Positions 17,025 through 23,610 of a DNA stretch of 26,883 bases are shown piece by piece; the stretch's first letter is position 1; every line of letters begins with the position of its first letter. Made by a program: the position numbers and the translations under genes. The notes below the pieces were generated by a model that worked only from the letters and a program-made list of their open reading frames with translations, had not been told where the DNA came from and did no database searches. Source of the stretch: RGIG6291 sp964602275 (lineage in GTDB: Bacteria > Bacillota > Clostridia > TANB77 > UBA1234); assembly GCA_964602275.1 (NCBI GenBank), contig CAZRQF010000012.1, positions 1-26,883 on the forward strand. Direction: 5' to 3'.

Positions 17025-17882
17025 TTAAATTTTAATATATTTTGATAGTAATGATGCACCTATTATTCCAGCATCATTTCCCAATCTAGCACACTTTATA
17101 TTTACTTTTGAAGTATAATCATTAAATATTTTTTCTTGTACCTTGGCTCTTAAAATGTGAATAAACTTATTACCAAACCAAGAAATGCTACCGCCAATAA
17201 CAACAACTTCTACATCATAGACATTTATTACATTTGCTATTCCTTCTGCTAAATCATTAAGATACTTGTCAAACATATTTGCAACTTTTTCATTCTTTTC
17301 TACAATGTAAAAAAACTCTTTCAAACTTTCATTTCCTGTATCCTTTAATAATTTTGCAACAGAAACATATTTTTCAAAGCAACCTTTTCTTCCACAATTA
17401 CACTCTAAGCCATCTCTTTCTATAACCATATGGCCAATTTCGCCTGCAGCACCAGATTTACCTAAGTAAATTTTTTTGTTTATTATTACGCCTGCACCAA
17501 CGCCCGTACCAACTGTCATTAGTAAATAATTATCATGCCTTTTATTATCTATATAATGATATTCTGCAAGTGTGGCACATACTGCATCATTTGCTAAATA
17601 AATAGGCAAATGTGTCTTTATTTGTTTTTTCACATTTACATCTTGAAAAGGCAAATTGCATGTATATACAATTTTGTTTTTTTGAACAATCCCTGGAACA
17701 CCAATTCCAATTGATTTAATATTTTTTGAATTTTTACTAATATATTCATTTATTTTTTCAAATATAAAACTTTCCTTATCTATATCCGAATAATTATAAA
17801 TTTCTTTATTTATAATTTTACCATCATCTTTAACAACGCCAATTCCTATATGTCTACCACCAATATCTATGCCTATATTAAT
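17025..17882 (-). CDS. ROK-family sugar kinase (glucokinase-like) starting at an AUU codon
   Basis: 285 residues. ROK kinases phosphorylate hexoses such as glucose or N-acetylhexosamines with ATP in the cytosol. The N-terminal phosphate-binding motif is IGIDIGG (residues 3-9), the catalytic Asp99 lies in LANDAV, TVGTGVGAG binds ATP, GEIGH (147-151) gives the sugar and zinc ligands, and Cys161, Cys163 and Cys168 complete the CxCGxxGCxE zinc site. The frame is open to the conserved N-terminus without a stop or frameshift, but contains no ATG, GTG or TTG before residue 77 (a TTG). An ATT at 17880-17882 sits 6 bases after AAGGAGGG, exactly where the family's first Met is expected. Residues 10-11 are Arg-His instead of the usual Thr-Lys. 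Its SD overlaps the spoIID-like stop codon, and murB follows, so GlcNAc or MurNAc salvage is a possible role; this is inference. Confidence 0.88.
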   Translation of the reverse strand: MNIGIDIGGRHIGIGVVKDDGKIINKEIYNYSDIDKESFIFEKINEYISKNSKNIKSIGIGVPGIVQKNKIVYTCNLPFQDVNVKKQIKTHLPIYLANDAVCATLAEYHYIDNKRHDNYLLMTVGTGVGAGVIINKKIYLGKSGAAGEIGHMVIERDGLECNCGRKGCFEKYVSVAKLLKDTGNESLKEFFYIVEKNEKVANMFDKYLNDLAEGIANVINVYDVEVVVIGGSISWFGNKFIHILRAKVQEKIFNDYTSKVNIKCARLGNDAGIIGASLLSKYIKI

Positions 17883-17896
17883 AAAAATCCCTCCTT
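17880..17896 (-). promoter_or_regulatory. Ribosome binding site and AUU initiation codon of the ROK kinase
   Basis: The leftward RNA reads UAAGGAGGG, six bases, then AUU. The UAA is the stop codon of the spoIID-like gene, so initiation is probably coupled to its translation. The SD is among the strongest in the window, which would compensate for the poor start codon. Confidence 0.65.
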
Positions 17897-19262
17897 AGCC
17901 AACAATTTCAACATCTGTATAATACCATTTTATAATCTCTTCACAATCAAAGCCATTACTTGCCATACCTTTTGCACCATTTTGACTCATACCAACAGAA
18001 TGTCCCCAGCCTCTACCTTGAATAACAAATGTGTTAGTATAACTTTTTCTAGCATAATACTTTTCTTTTATTTCTTGCAAATCTATTTCTTCATTTTTTA
18101 TTATACTTATAAAATTACTTAAAAGTGGTTTTAATTCTCTTTGCTCTTCTTTAACTTCTTCGTCATCATCTTCTTTATCAGACTTATTATCTTTTTTATT
18201 ATCTACTATTACTTCTAAAGCTTGTGGTGGTTCGTCATTTACTGTATACCACTGACTATCTAATCCCAAATATGTTCTAGCCTTAGACTTCGTAATAACA
18301 GTAGTGCCATCTGTTCCTATTATTTTAAGTTCCAACACTCTACCAGCATCTGAATATTCAATCGGTTCTATATCTAAAATATCGCCAACATCAATCCCAT
18401 AATTTGAAAGTTTTTCTTTAACTTCTTTTGCGGTAAGTTCAACCGTCCATGTTGTTTTGCTTAAATTCTCTGGTTCATAAGGGTCGGGAACTGCTTGCAA
18501 ATAGCCAAGTTTACCGCCCCACACATTTTCAGAAGACTCTGTGTATCCACCACTCGTTGAAAAATAGTATCCATTAATTAATTCGCCATCGTACACAACA
18601 ACTTTTCCATCTGTTTCGTCAACTGCTCTATTTGAATTAACATTTTCCCATTCATAACCACCATATGCTTGGTCATCAACAGTTGGATATAAGTTAAATC
18701 CCCATTTCATTCTTTTGTTATAGTTTTTAGCAGCATAAGTTCTAGCAACTATTGCTTGAGCTTTCACAGCTTCATATGGACTATTACCACCAATCTCTCT
18801 CGGTACTACTCCATATAAATACTCTTGCATGCCTAAAACATTAATAACTGTCATATCACTATCAGAATATCTTTTTATCTCTACATCGCCACGATATTTT
18901 TTATTGTTAATTATAATTATACACTCATCATTTTTATCTTCCAAACTTCTAAAATACGGTACATTGTCCGAATCTCCAAACTCGCCAATCTCGTCTATGT
19001 ATACCGAGCCTTTTTTATCGCCTTTTTCAACAACAATCTTCTCGTTTGCATCAATTTCTTCTATAGCTTTAAAGCGTTTACCATTAAAAGTTCCAATTTC
19101 TATTCCGCCAGGCGAAGAAAGCGTAACCGTATTTGCAGCACTCGAACCATAATAAAGCCCTATTCTTATCTCATCTGGAACATCAACCTCACTTGCATAC
19201 GAAACTCCACTTAGCACTAAAACTAAAATAACTAAACCTAAAAATATTTTTCTTATGTTCAT
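17895..19262 (-). CDS. SpoIID/LytB domain protein (sporulation lytic transglycosylase-like)
   Basis: 455 residues. SpoIID degrades denuded glycan strands at the engulfing septum in sporulation. A signal peptide or anchor covers residues 1-23. The SpoIID domain shows YLYGVVPREIGGNSPYEAVKAQAIVARTYA, with Glu156 at the position of the catalytic Glu, then YFSTSGGYTESSENVWGG and, at the end, GRGWGHSVGMSQNGAKGMA. Between about residues 347 and 405, just before the last motif, there is a charged Lys/Asp/Glu-rich insertion, which makes the protein about 100 residues longer than Bacillus SpoIID. GGAGGT is about 10 bases from the ATG. Its promoter looks sigmaA-like rather than sigmaE-like. It could be spoIID itself or a vegetative LytB-type paralogue. 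Confidence 0.92.
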   Translation of the reverse strand: MNIRKIFLGLVILVLVLSGVSYASEVDVPDEIRIGLYYGSSAANTVTLSSPGGIEIGTFNGKRFKAIEEIDANEKIVVEKGDKKGSVYIDEIGEFGDSDNVPYFRSLEDKNDECIIIINNKKYRGDVEIKRYSDSDMTVINVLGMQEYLYGVVPREIGGNSPYEAVKAQAIVARTYAAKNYNKRMKWGFNLYPTVDDQAYGGYEWENVNSNRAVDETDGKVVVYDGELINGYYFSTSGGYTESSENVWGGKLGYLQAVPDPYEPENLSKTTWTVELTAKEVKEKLSNYGIDVGDILDIEPIEYSDAGRVLELKIIGTDGTTVITKSKARTYLGLDSQWYTVNDEPPQALEVIVDNKKDNKSDKEDDDEEVKEEQRELKPLLSNFISIIKNEEIDLQEIKEKYYARKSYTNTFVIQGRGWGHSVGMSQNGAKGMASNGFDCEEIIKWYYTDVEIVG

Positions 19263-19294
19263 TAAACATTTACCTCCTACAAATTTGCATAATA

Positions 19295-19321
19295 ATTATA
19301 CCACAATACTACATTTTTCAA
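19295..19321 (-). promoter_or_regulatory. Extended -10 promoter of the spoIID-like operon
   Basis: Leftward TGGTATAAT gives a perfect -10 (19295-19300) with a TGn extension. A TTGAAA (19316-19321) lies upstream with a short 15-base spacer, which the extended -10 may offset. I see no good sigmaE-type match. Confidence 0.6.
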
Positions 19322-19346
19322 CACAAATTTATAAAAATTCACAACA

Positions 19347-19688
19347 TTACCATGATATTACAATTATCGTTATTCCAGAATTCATTTGTCCCAAATCACT
19401 ATCTTTTCTAAAAGAGTTATCCAAATCTAAAACTTTTCTTGTAGTTTCGTCAAACACCGTCCAGTTTTCGCCTGGTATGTAATCTGCAATTATTTTTGCA
19501 TTTTTCACCAAATCAAGCCACTTTCTAATTCCCGTTCGTAGTGCTCCACCTTTTCCCGTCGAACCATAACCATGAATTATCTTAAAAGCTTTTACACCCT
19601 TTCTTCTATACATCTCTATATTGTTTTTTACCAATATTTCTGCTTGATACACAGTTGGCATATATTTTTCTATATTTGCAGTTTCCAT
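19347..19688 (-). CDS. Small Smr-domain protein
   Basis: 113 residues. The segment VKAFKIIHGYGSTGKGGALRTGIRKWL (about 36-62) is the core of the Smr domain, in which an IIHGxG loop and a following Leu-Arg helix form the nuclease-like surface seen at the C-terminus of MutS2. The upstream LDLHG-type motif of full Smr domains is absent. The last ~25 residues are variable and end in a hydrophobic strand. Smr proteins bind or cut structured nucleic acid or act on collided ribosomes; a specific role here cannot be assigned. The gene has an extended -10 promoter overlapping that of divergent ychF. GAAAGGA lies about 12 bases before the ATG, a weak spacing. Confidence 0.82.
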   Translation of the reverse strand: METANIEKYMPTVYQAEILVKNNIEMYRRKGVKAFKIIHGYGSTGKGGALRTGIRKWLDLVKNAKIIADYIPGENWTVFDETTRKVLDLDNSFRKDSDLGQMNSGITIIVISW

Positions 19689-19722
19689 ACATCACTCATT
19701 CCTTTCTTAAGTTATCGTTCAC

Positions 19723-19751
19723 ATTTTATCATATAATTGATTTTTGTACAA
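19723..19751 (-). promoter_or_regulatory. Promoter of the Smr gene
   Basis: Leftward TTGTAC (19746-19751), 17 bases, then TAAAAT (19723-19728) with a TGn extension. Its spacer contains the -35 box of the ychF promoter on the other strand. Confidence 0.68.
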
Positions 19752-19765
19752 ATTTATGATATAAA
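19737..19765 (+). promoter_or_regulatory. Promoter of ychF
   Basis: TTGATT (19737-19742), 17 bases, then TATAAA (19760-19765) with TGn directly before it. It overlaps the Smr promoter by 15 bases, so the two RNA polymerases should exclude each other. Confidence 0.72.
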
Positions 19766-19798
19766 CAATATGATTTGTTTTAGAAGGGAGACATATAA

Positions 19799-20890
19799 AT
19801 GGAAATAGGAATAGTTGGACTACCAAATGTAGGAAAAAGTACAATGTTTAATGCAATTACAAAGGCAGGTGCAGAATGTGCGAACTATCCATTTTGCACA
19901 ATAGAACCTAATGTTGGAATTGTACCAGTACCAGACGAAAGATTAGATAGTCTTGCAAAATTATACAATCCAGAAAAAGTTACACACGCAATCGTTAAAT
20001 TTGTTGACATTGCAGGATTAGTTAAAGGTGCTTCAAAAGGCGAAGGATTAGGAAATAAATTTTTATCACACATTCGTGAGGTTGATGCCATAGTTCAAGT
20101 TGTTAGATGTTTTGAAAATTCTAATATAGTTCATGTAGACGGCTCAATAGACCCAGTTAGAGATATTGAAACAATAAATCTAGAATTAATCTTTTCAGAT
20201 ATTGAAGCTGTTGAAAAAAGACTTGAAAAAGCAGTAAAATTAGCAAGAGCTGACAAGAAACAACAAGTACAAGTAGATGCTCTAAGCAAAATAAAAGAAG
20301 CTTTAGAAAATGGCAAATTAGCAAGCACAGTAAATTTAAGCGATGACGAAAAAGCATCTATATCTGATTTATTCTTATTAACATCAAAACCAATGATGTA
20401 TGTAGGAAATATTTCAGAAGAACAAATAAAAAATATTGATACCGACCCATACTTCTCAAAATTAAAAGAATACGCAAACGCACAAGGTAGTGAAGCAATT
20501 CCACTTTGCGTAAAAATTGAAGAAGAACTTGCAACTTTAGAAGATGACGAAAAAACTGAAATGCTTGAAATGCTTGGAATTGACGAATCAGGACTAAACA
20601 AGCTTATAAAAGCAAGCTACAAACTATTAGGCTTAATATCATTCTTAACAGCTGGCGAACCAGAAGTTAGAGCATGGACAATCACAAACGGAACAAAAGC
20701 TCCAGCAGCTGCCGGAAAAATCCATTCAGACATAGAAAGAGGTTTCATAAAGGCAGAAGTAATTTCTTACGACGAACTAATCGAATGTGGTTCAATTGTA
20801 AAAGCGAAAGAAAAAGGTATCGTTCGTTTTGAAGGAAAAGACTATGTAATGAAAGACGGCGATGTAGTATTATTTAGGTTTAATGTATAA
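19799..20890 (+). CDS. ychF: Ribosome-associated ATPase YchF (OLA1 type)
   Basis: 363 residues, the exact family length. YchF is an Obg-related P-loop protein that prefers ATP, binds ribosomes and takes part in translation and oxidative stress control. The G1 motif GLPNVGKST is at residues 6-14, switch region NYPFCTIEPNVG follows, G3 is DIAGLVKGASKGEGLGNKFL, and the coiled-coil insertion lies near residues 130-180. The C-terminal TGS domain contains FLTAGEPEVRAWTI, HSDIERGFIKAEVI and the final DGDVVLFRFNV. AGGGAG is 9 bases before the ATG. It is monocistronic, with its own promoter and a bidirectional terminator. Confidence 0.98.
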   Translation: MEIGIVGLPNVGKSTMFNAITKAGAECANYPFCTIEPNVGIVPVPDERLDSLAKLYNPEKVTHAIVKFVDIAGLVKGASKGEGLGNKFLSHIREVDAIVQVVRCFENSNIVHVDGSIDPVRDIETINLELIFSDIEAVEKRLEKAVKLARADKKQQVQVDALSKIKEALENGKLASTVNLSDDEKASISDLFLLTSKPMMYVGNISEEQIKNIDTDPYFSKLKEYANAQGSEAIPLCVKIEEELATLEDDEKTEMLEMLGIDESGLNKLIKASYKLLGLISFLTAGEPEVRAWTITNGTKAPAAAGKIHSDIERGFIKAEVISYDELIECGSIVKAKEKGIVRFEGKDYVMKDGDVVLFRFNV

Positions 20891-20919
20891 AAAATAATTA
20901 GACAATAATTTATTACTAT

Positions 20920-20957
20920 AAAAAGGTTCTTGCAAATTTACTGCAAGAACCTTTTTT
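20920..20957. terminator. Bidirectional terminator between ychF and the HD-domain gene
   Basis: A long perfect stem (AAAAGGTTCTTGCA with TGCAAGAACCTTTT) closes a 7-base loop and has T-runs on both strands. It serves the convergent ychF and HD-domain genes. Confidence 0.92.
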
Positions 20958-20968
20958 ATTTACTTTTA

Positions 20969-21631
20969 TTATAATAATGTTGCTCCATTTATTTCTAGTT
21001 CAAACCAAACATTTAAATAATGTGCTGCTCTTTTGCTTAATAACATTCTGTCTAAAAATATTTCAAAATATTTTATTACCGGACATATTTTGGTATCTAT
21101 TGTTAATTTTAAAGTTACTTTTCTATTTTCCTTATCAATTACAACTTTTGAATCTTCAACTGCATAGTTTACCCTATCATGTATGTCAAACCTTGATGCT
21201 TCATTTGCTTTTCTAACTCTTGTTCTGTGTACATCTGATTTATCTGCAAGAATTAATGCTGCCGATATTGGGCTTACTGCATTTCCTGTACTTTCATCAT
21301 GGTTCCCTATTGCCATCATTATTGATGCTGCATCTTCTACGCTCATTCCTCTATCTTTTAATAATTGATATGCAAGCAACGCACCAGTATGTGCATGGTC
21401 AACTCTGTTTACGGCATTGCCTATATCGTGAATGTAACCTGCAATTTTGGCAAGTTCTATTTCTTTTTCTGAATATCCAAAAGCCTCTAATATTTCGCCT
21501 GCAATTTTTGAAGTAATAGCTATGTGTCTTTGCCCATGCTCTGTATAGCCTATCTCTTCTAGTTGCTTATCCGCTTTCTTTATTAATATTTGTATTTCTT
21601 CATCATTTTTTAAATCTTCTACACTTAACAT
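20969..21631 (-). CDS. HD-domain metal-dependent phosphohydrolase
   Basis: 220 residues. The HD superfamily ligands are present in order: His36 (HGQRHI), His68-Asp69 (YIHDIGN), further His at 79, 81 and 111 (GNHDES), and Asp130/Asp133 (ADKSDVHRTR). These coordinate one or two metal ions for hydrolysis of phosphoesters or phosphoanhydrides, usually of nucleotides or second messengers. The extra His residues favour a two-metal site. No RelA/SpoT, GAF or response domain is attached; the C-terminal ~70 residues form a beta-rich tail. The substrate cannot be told. GAAGGAG lies 7 bases upstream of the ATG, and its promoter directly follows the membrane protein gene. Confidence 0.85.
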   Translation of the reverse strand: MLSVEDLKNDEEIQILIKKADKQLEEIGYTEHGQRHIAITSKIAGEILEAFGYSEKEIELAKIAGYIHDIGNAVNRVDHAHTGALLAYQLLKDRGMSVEDAASIMMAIGNHDESTGNAVSPISAALILADKSDVHRTRVRKANEASRFDIHDRVNYAVEDSKVVIDKENRKVTLKLTIDTKICPVIKYFEIFLDRMLLSKRAAHYLNVWFELEINGATLL

Positions 21632-21662
21632 ATTTTTTCTCCTTCTTCCTAACTTATATTTT

Positions 21663-21691
21663 ATTTTATACCATTATATTTAATTATTCAA
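21663..21691 (-). promoter_or_regulatory. Promoter of the HD-domain gene
   Basis: Leftward TTGAAT (21686-21691), 17 bases, TAAAAT (21663-21668). The -35 box touches the stop codon of the upstream membrane protein gene, and no terminator lies between. Confidence 0.6.
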
Positions 21692-22063
21692 TCATAAATT
21701 AACGCCTACAACGCCTCCAATAATTCCCGCTATCGCACAAAATATTAGCATAATTATTGAAAAAGTATTTATACTAAATCCAACAGCAAAAATGCTACTC
21801 AATATATAAAGTGTAAGTAAGTAACTAACTCCGATAATAGCACCATTTATTAATCCTTTCTCTTTTATTTTTTTCAAAGTTATAGAGCTTGCAAACATTA
21901 TACTAATGATTGCTATAACTATTATGCATATCGGAATTGTACTTTCAGGTAGACTTGTGTAAGCAAGCAGCGCAGAATAGATTGATATTAATAGTAGCGT
22001 TACAAAATATGCTAGCAAAATTCCTTTTAAAATTACCCACAAATTATTTTTATTTTCTTCCAT
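21692..22063 (-). CDS. TIGR04086 family four-helix membrane protein
   Basis: 123 residues, almost entirely hydrophobic, with four predicted membrane helices at about 10-32, 43-60, 70-93 and 98-121. The last helix is Gly-rich (IAGIIGGVVGVNL). Length, topology and the sequence character match the TIGR04086 family, common in Clostridia and Bacilli and of unknown function. GGAGGG lies 6 bases before the ATG. It is divergent from rubrerythrin, and the 98-base gap between them holds the promoters. A TATAAT (22086-22091) is present on its strand but without a good -35. Confidence 0.85.
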   Translation of the reverse strand: MEENKNNLWVILKGILLAYFVTLLLISIYSALLAYTSLPESTIPICIIVIAIISIMFASSITLKKIKEKGLINGAIIGVSYLLTLYILSSIFAVGFSINTFSIIMLIFCAIAGIIGGVVGVNL

Positions 22064-22109
22064 ATTATTCCCTCCTATCTTTTAAATTATATTAATTTGT
22101 TACCAATTA

Positions 22110-22138
22110 TATACATTTTTATAAAATCGTGGTATAAT
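22110..22138 (+). promoter_or_regulatory. Promoter of the rubrerythrin gene
   Basis: TGGTATAAT gives a perfect extended -10 (22133-22138). TATACA at 22110-22115, 17 bases upstream, matches the -35 consensus at four of six positions. Confidence 0.65.
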
Positions 22139-22161
22139 AGTATCCGTAAGGAGGTTTGACT

Positions 22162-22695
22162 ATGGAACTTAAAGGATCAGAAACAGAAAAAAATTTAATG
22201 ATGGCTTTTGCAGGTGAATCTCAAGCACGAAATAAATACACTTACTTTGCAAGTGTAGCCAAGAAAGAAGGCTATGAACAAATAGCTGATATTTTTTTAG
22301 AAACAGCAGAAAATGAAAAGGAACACGCAAAAATTCATTTAAAATATTTAGGTGGTATTGGAAATACTTTAGAAAATCTTGAATCTGCCACAAATGGCGA
22401 AAATGAAGAATGGACAAACATGTACAAAAATTTTGCAATTACAGCTGAGCAAGAGGGTTTTCTTGATATAGCACAAAAATTTAGAGGTATTGCTAAAATA
22501 GAAAAAGCTCATGAAGAAAGATATAAGACTTTGTTAAATAATCTACGAGAAAAGAAAGTTTTTAATCGTACAAGCGATGTTGTTTGGGTTTGTAAAAATT
22601 GTGGTCATGTTCACATTGGTGCAGAAGCACCACTTATGTGCCCTATTTGCTCACATCCTCAATCGTATTTTGAAATTCAACCTACAAACTATTAA
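22162..22695 (+). CDS. Rubrerythrin
   Basis: 177 residues. Rubrerythrin reduces hydrogen peroxide in the cytosol of anaerobes with a diiron ferritin-like centre fed by a rubredoxin-type iron site. The N-terminal four-helix part carries the expected Glu/His ligands (ESQARNKY, ETAENEKEHAK, EEW, AEQEGF, EKAHEERY). The C-terminal domain has the two CxxC knuckles, CKNC and CPIC, that bind iron. I start at the ATG at 22162, 7 bases after AAGGAGG; a TTG two codons earlier would overlap too closely with that site. It is a single-gene unit with its own promoter and terminator. Confidence 0.97.
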   Translation: MELKGSETEKNLMMAFAGESQARNKYTYFASVAKKEGYEQIADIFLETAENEKEHAKIHLKYLGGIGNTLENLESATNGENEEWTNMYKNFAITAEQEGFLDIAQKFRGIAKIEKAHEERYKTLLNNLREKKVFNRTSDVVWVCKNCGHVHIGAEAPLMCPICSHPQSYFEIQPTNY

Positions 22696-22715
22696 AAATC
22701 ATGTTTTTAATTTAT

Positions 22716-22760
22716 AAAAAATATACACTGTGACTTTTAAAATCACAGTGTATATTTTTT
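22716..22760. terminator. Bidirectional terminator between rubrerythrin and the HAD gene
   Basis: An 18-bp perfect stem (core ATACACTGTGA / TCACAGTGTAT) with a 9-base loop and T-runs on both strands. The stop codon of the HAD gene (TGA, 22743-22745) forms the top of one arm. Confidence 0.93.
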
Positions 22761-23600
22761 TACTATATATGCAACGCCATCTTCATCGTTTGACGGTGCA
22801 ACTTCATCTGCTATATCTCTTACTACTGGCGTAGCATTTGCCATAGCAACGCCTAAACCAGCATTTTTAATCATTTGTATATCATTTATATTATCGCCTA
22901 TCGCAATTACTTCTTCTCTTTTTATGCCAAGCATAGTAATCAAATTTTCTAGTGCCGTCCATTTATTTGTATTTTTTGCCGAAATATCAGCGTAACTATA
23001 TGAAATAATTTTTTCTTCAGTTCCTATATTTAATACTTTTGTAGAAACATGCGGAATATCCATAACATCGATGTTATCGTTTTTTCTAAGTTTATTTACA
23101 ATAGAATTATATATTGCCCTGTCTTCATCGCAAATCATTATTTTGGTAAAGTCATCTTCTAAAGCTTTGATATACTCGCAAGTTGCAATATGCGTATTTA
23201 GCCTTGCGTTAGGATTATAGTTTTGCTTATAAAAGAACAATGCCATATGTTTTAAATTTTTTACAATTAGTTCTTTATTTGTGTATATCATGTAATAGAT
23301 ATTATTTTCTTCACACATATTAATTATATCCAATACAACATTTTTAGGAATGTATCTTTTATAAATTAATTCATCTAATTGCAAGTCAACAATTGATGCT
23401 CCGTTTTCTGCAATTAAAAATTTATCAGCACCTATCTTTTTACAAAAGTCCTTAATTACGCTTGTCATTCTTCCAGATGTTAAAACTATATATATCCCTT
23501 TTTCGCTCGCCTTTTTTAAAATTTCAATTGTATTTTCTGTAAGCTCACTTTTAGAATTTAAAAGTGTACCGTCTATATCTATAGCAATTAATTTATACAT
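22743..23600 (-). CDS. Cof-type HAD-superfamily hydrolase
   Basis: 285 residues. The N-terminal IAIDIDGTLLNSK holds the nucleophile Asp8 and acid Asp10, LTSGRM is motif II, and GDNINDIQMIKNAGLGVAMANA is motif IV with the metal-binding Asp residues. The IIB cap domain occupies roughly residues 85-185. These enzymes dephosphorylate sugar phosphates, pyridoxal phosphate or flavin nucleotides; the substrate is not evident. AAGGGTGA is 4 bases before the ATG. It lies 10 bases downstream of the transglutaminase/SLH gene, so the two are likely co-transcribed, although no functional link is obvious. Confidence 0.95.
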   Translation of the reverse strand: MYKLIAIDIDGTLLNSKSELTENTIEILKKASEKGIYIVLTSGRMTSVIKDFCKKIGADKFLIAENGASIVDLQLDELIYKRYIPKNVVLDIINMCEENNIYYMIYTNKELIVKNLKHMALFFYKQNYNPNARLNTHIATCEYIKALEDDFTKIMICDEDRAIYNSIVNKLRKNDNIDVMDIPHVSTKVLNIGTEEKIISYSYADISAKNTNKWTALENLITMLGIKREEVIAIGDNINDIQMIKNAGLGVAMANATPVVRDIADEVAPSNDEDGVAYIVKKYTL

Positions 23601-23610
23601 TCGTTCACCC

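Noticed and set aside
17015..17059. Longer murB starting at 17059
   Set aside because: No SD precedes it, it overlaps the kinase gene, and the ATG at 17014 has an ideal AAGGAGGT.
17025..17654. A truncated ROK gene or pseudogene beginning at an internal TTG
   Set aside because: The upstream frame is open and encodes the expected N-terminal ROK motif, with a strong SD before an ATT, so the gene is complete.
22081..22095. PerR-like operator upstream of rubrerythrin
   Set aside because: The match is only about 10 of 14 positions, not symmetrical, and expected by chance in such AT-rich DNA.
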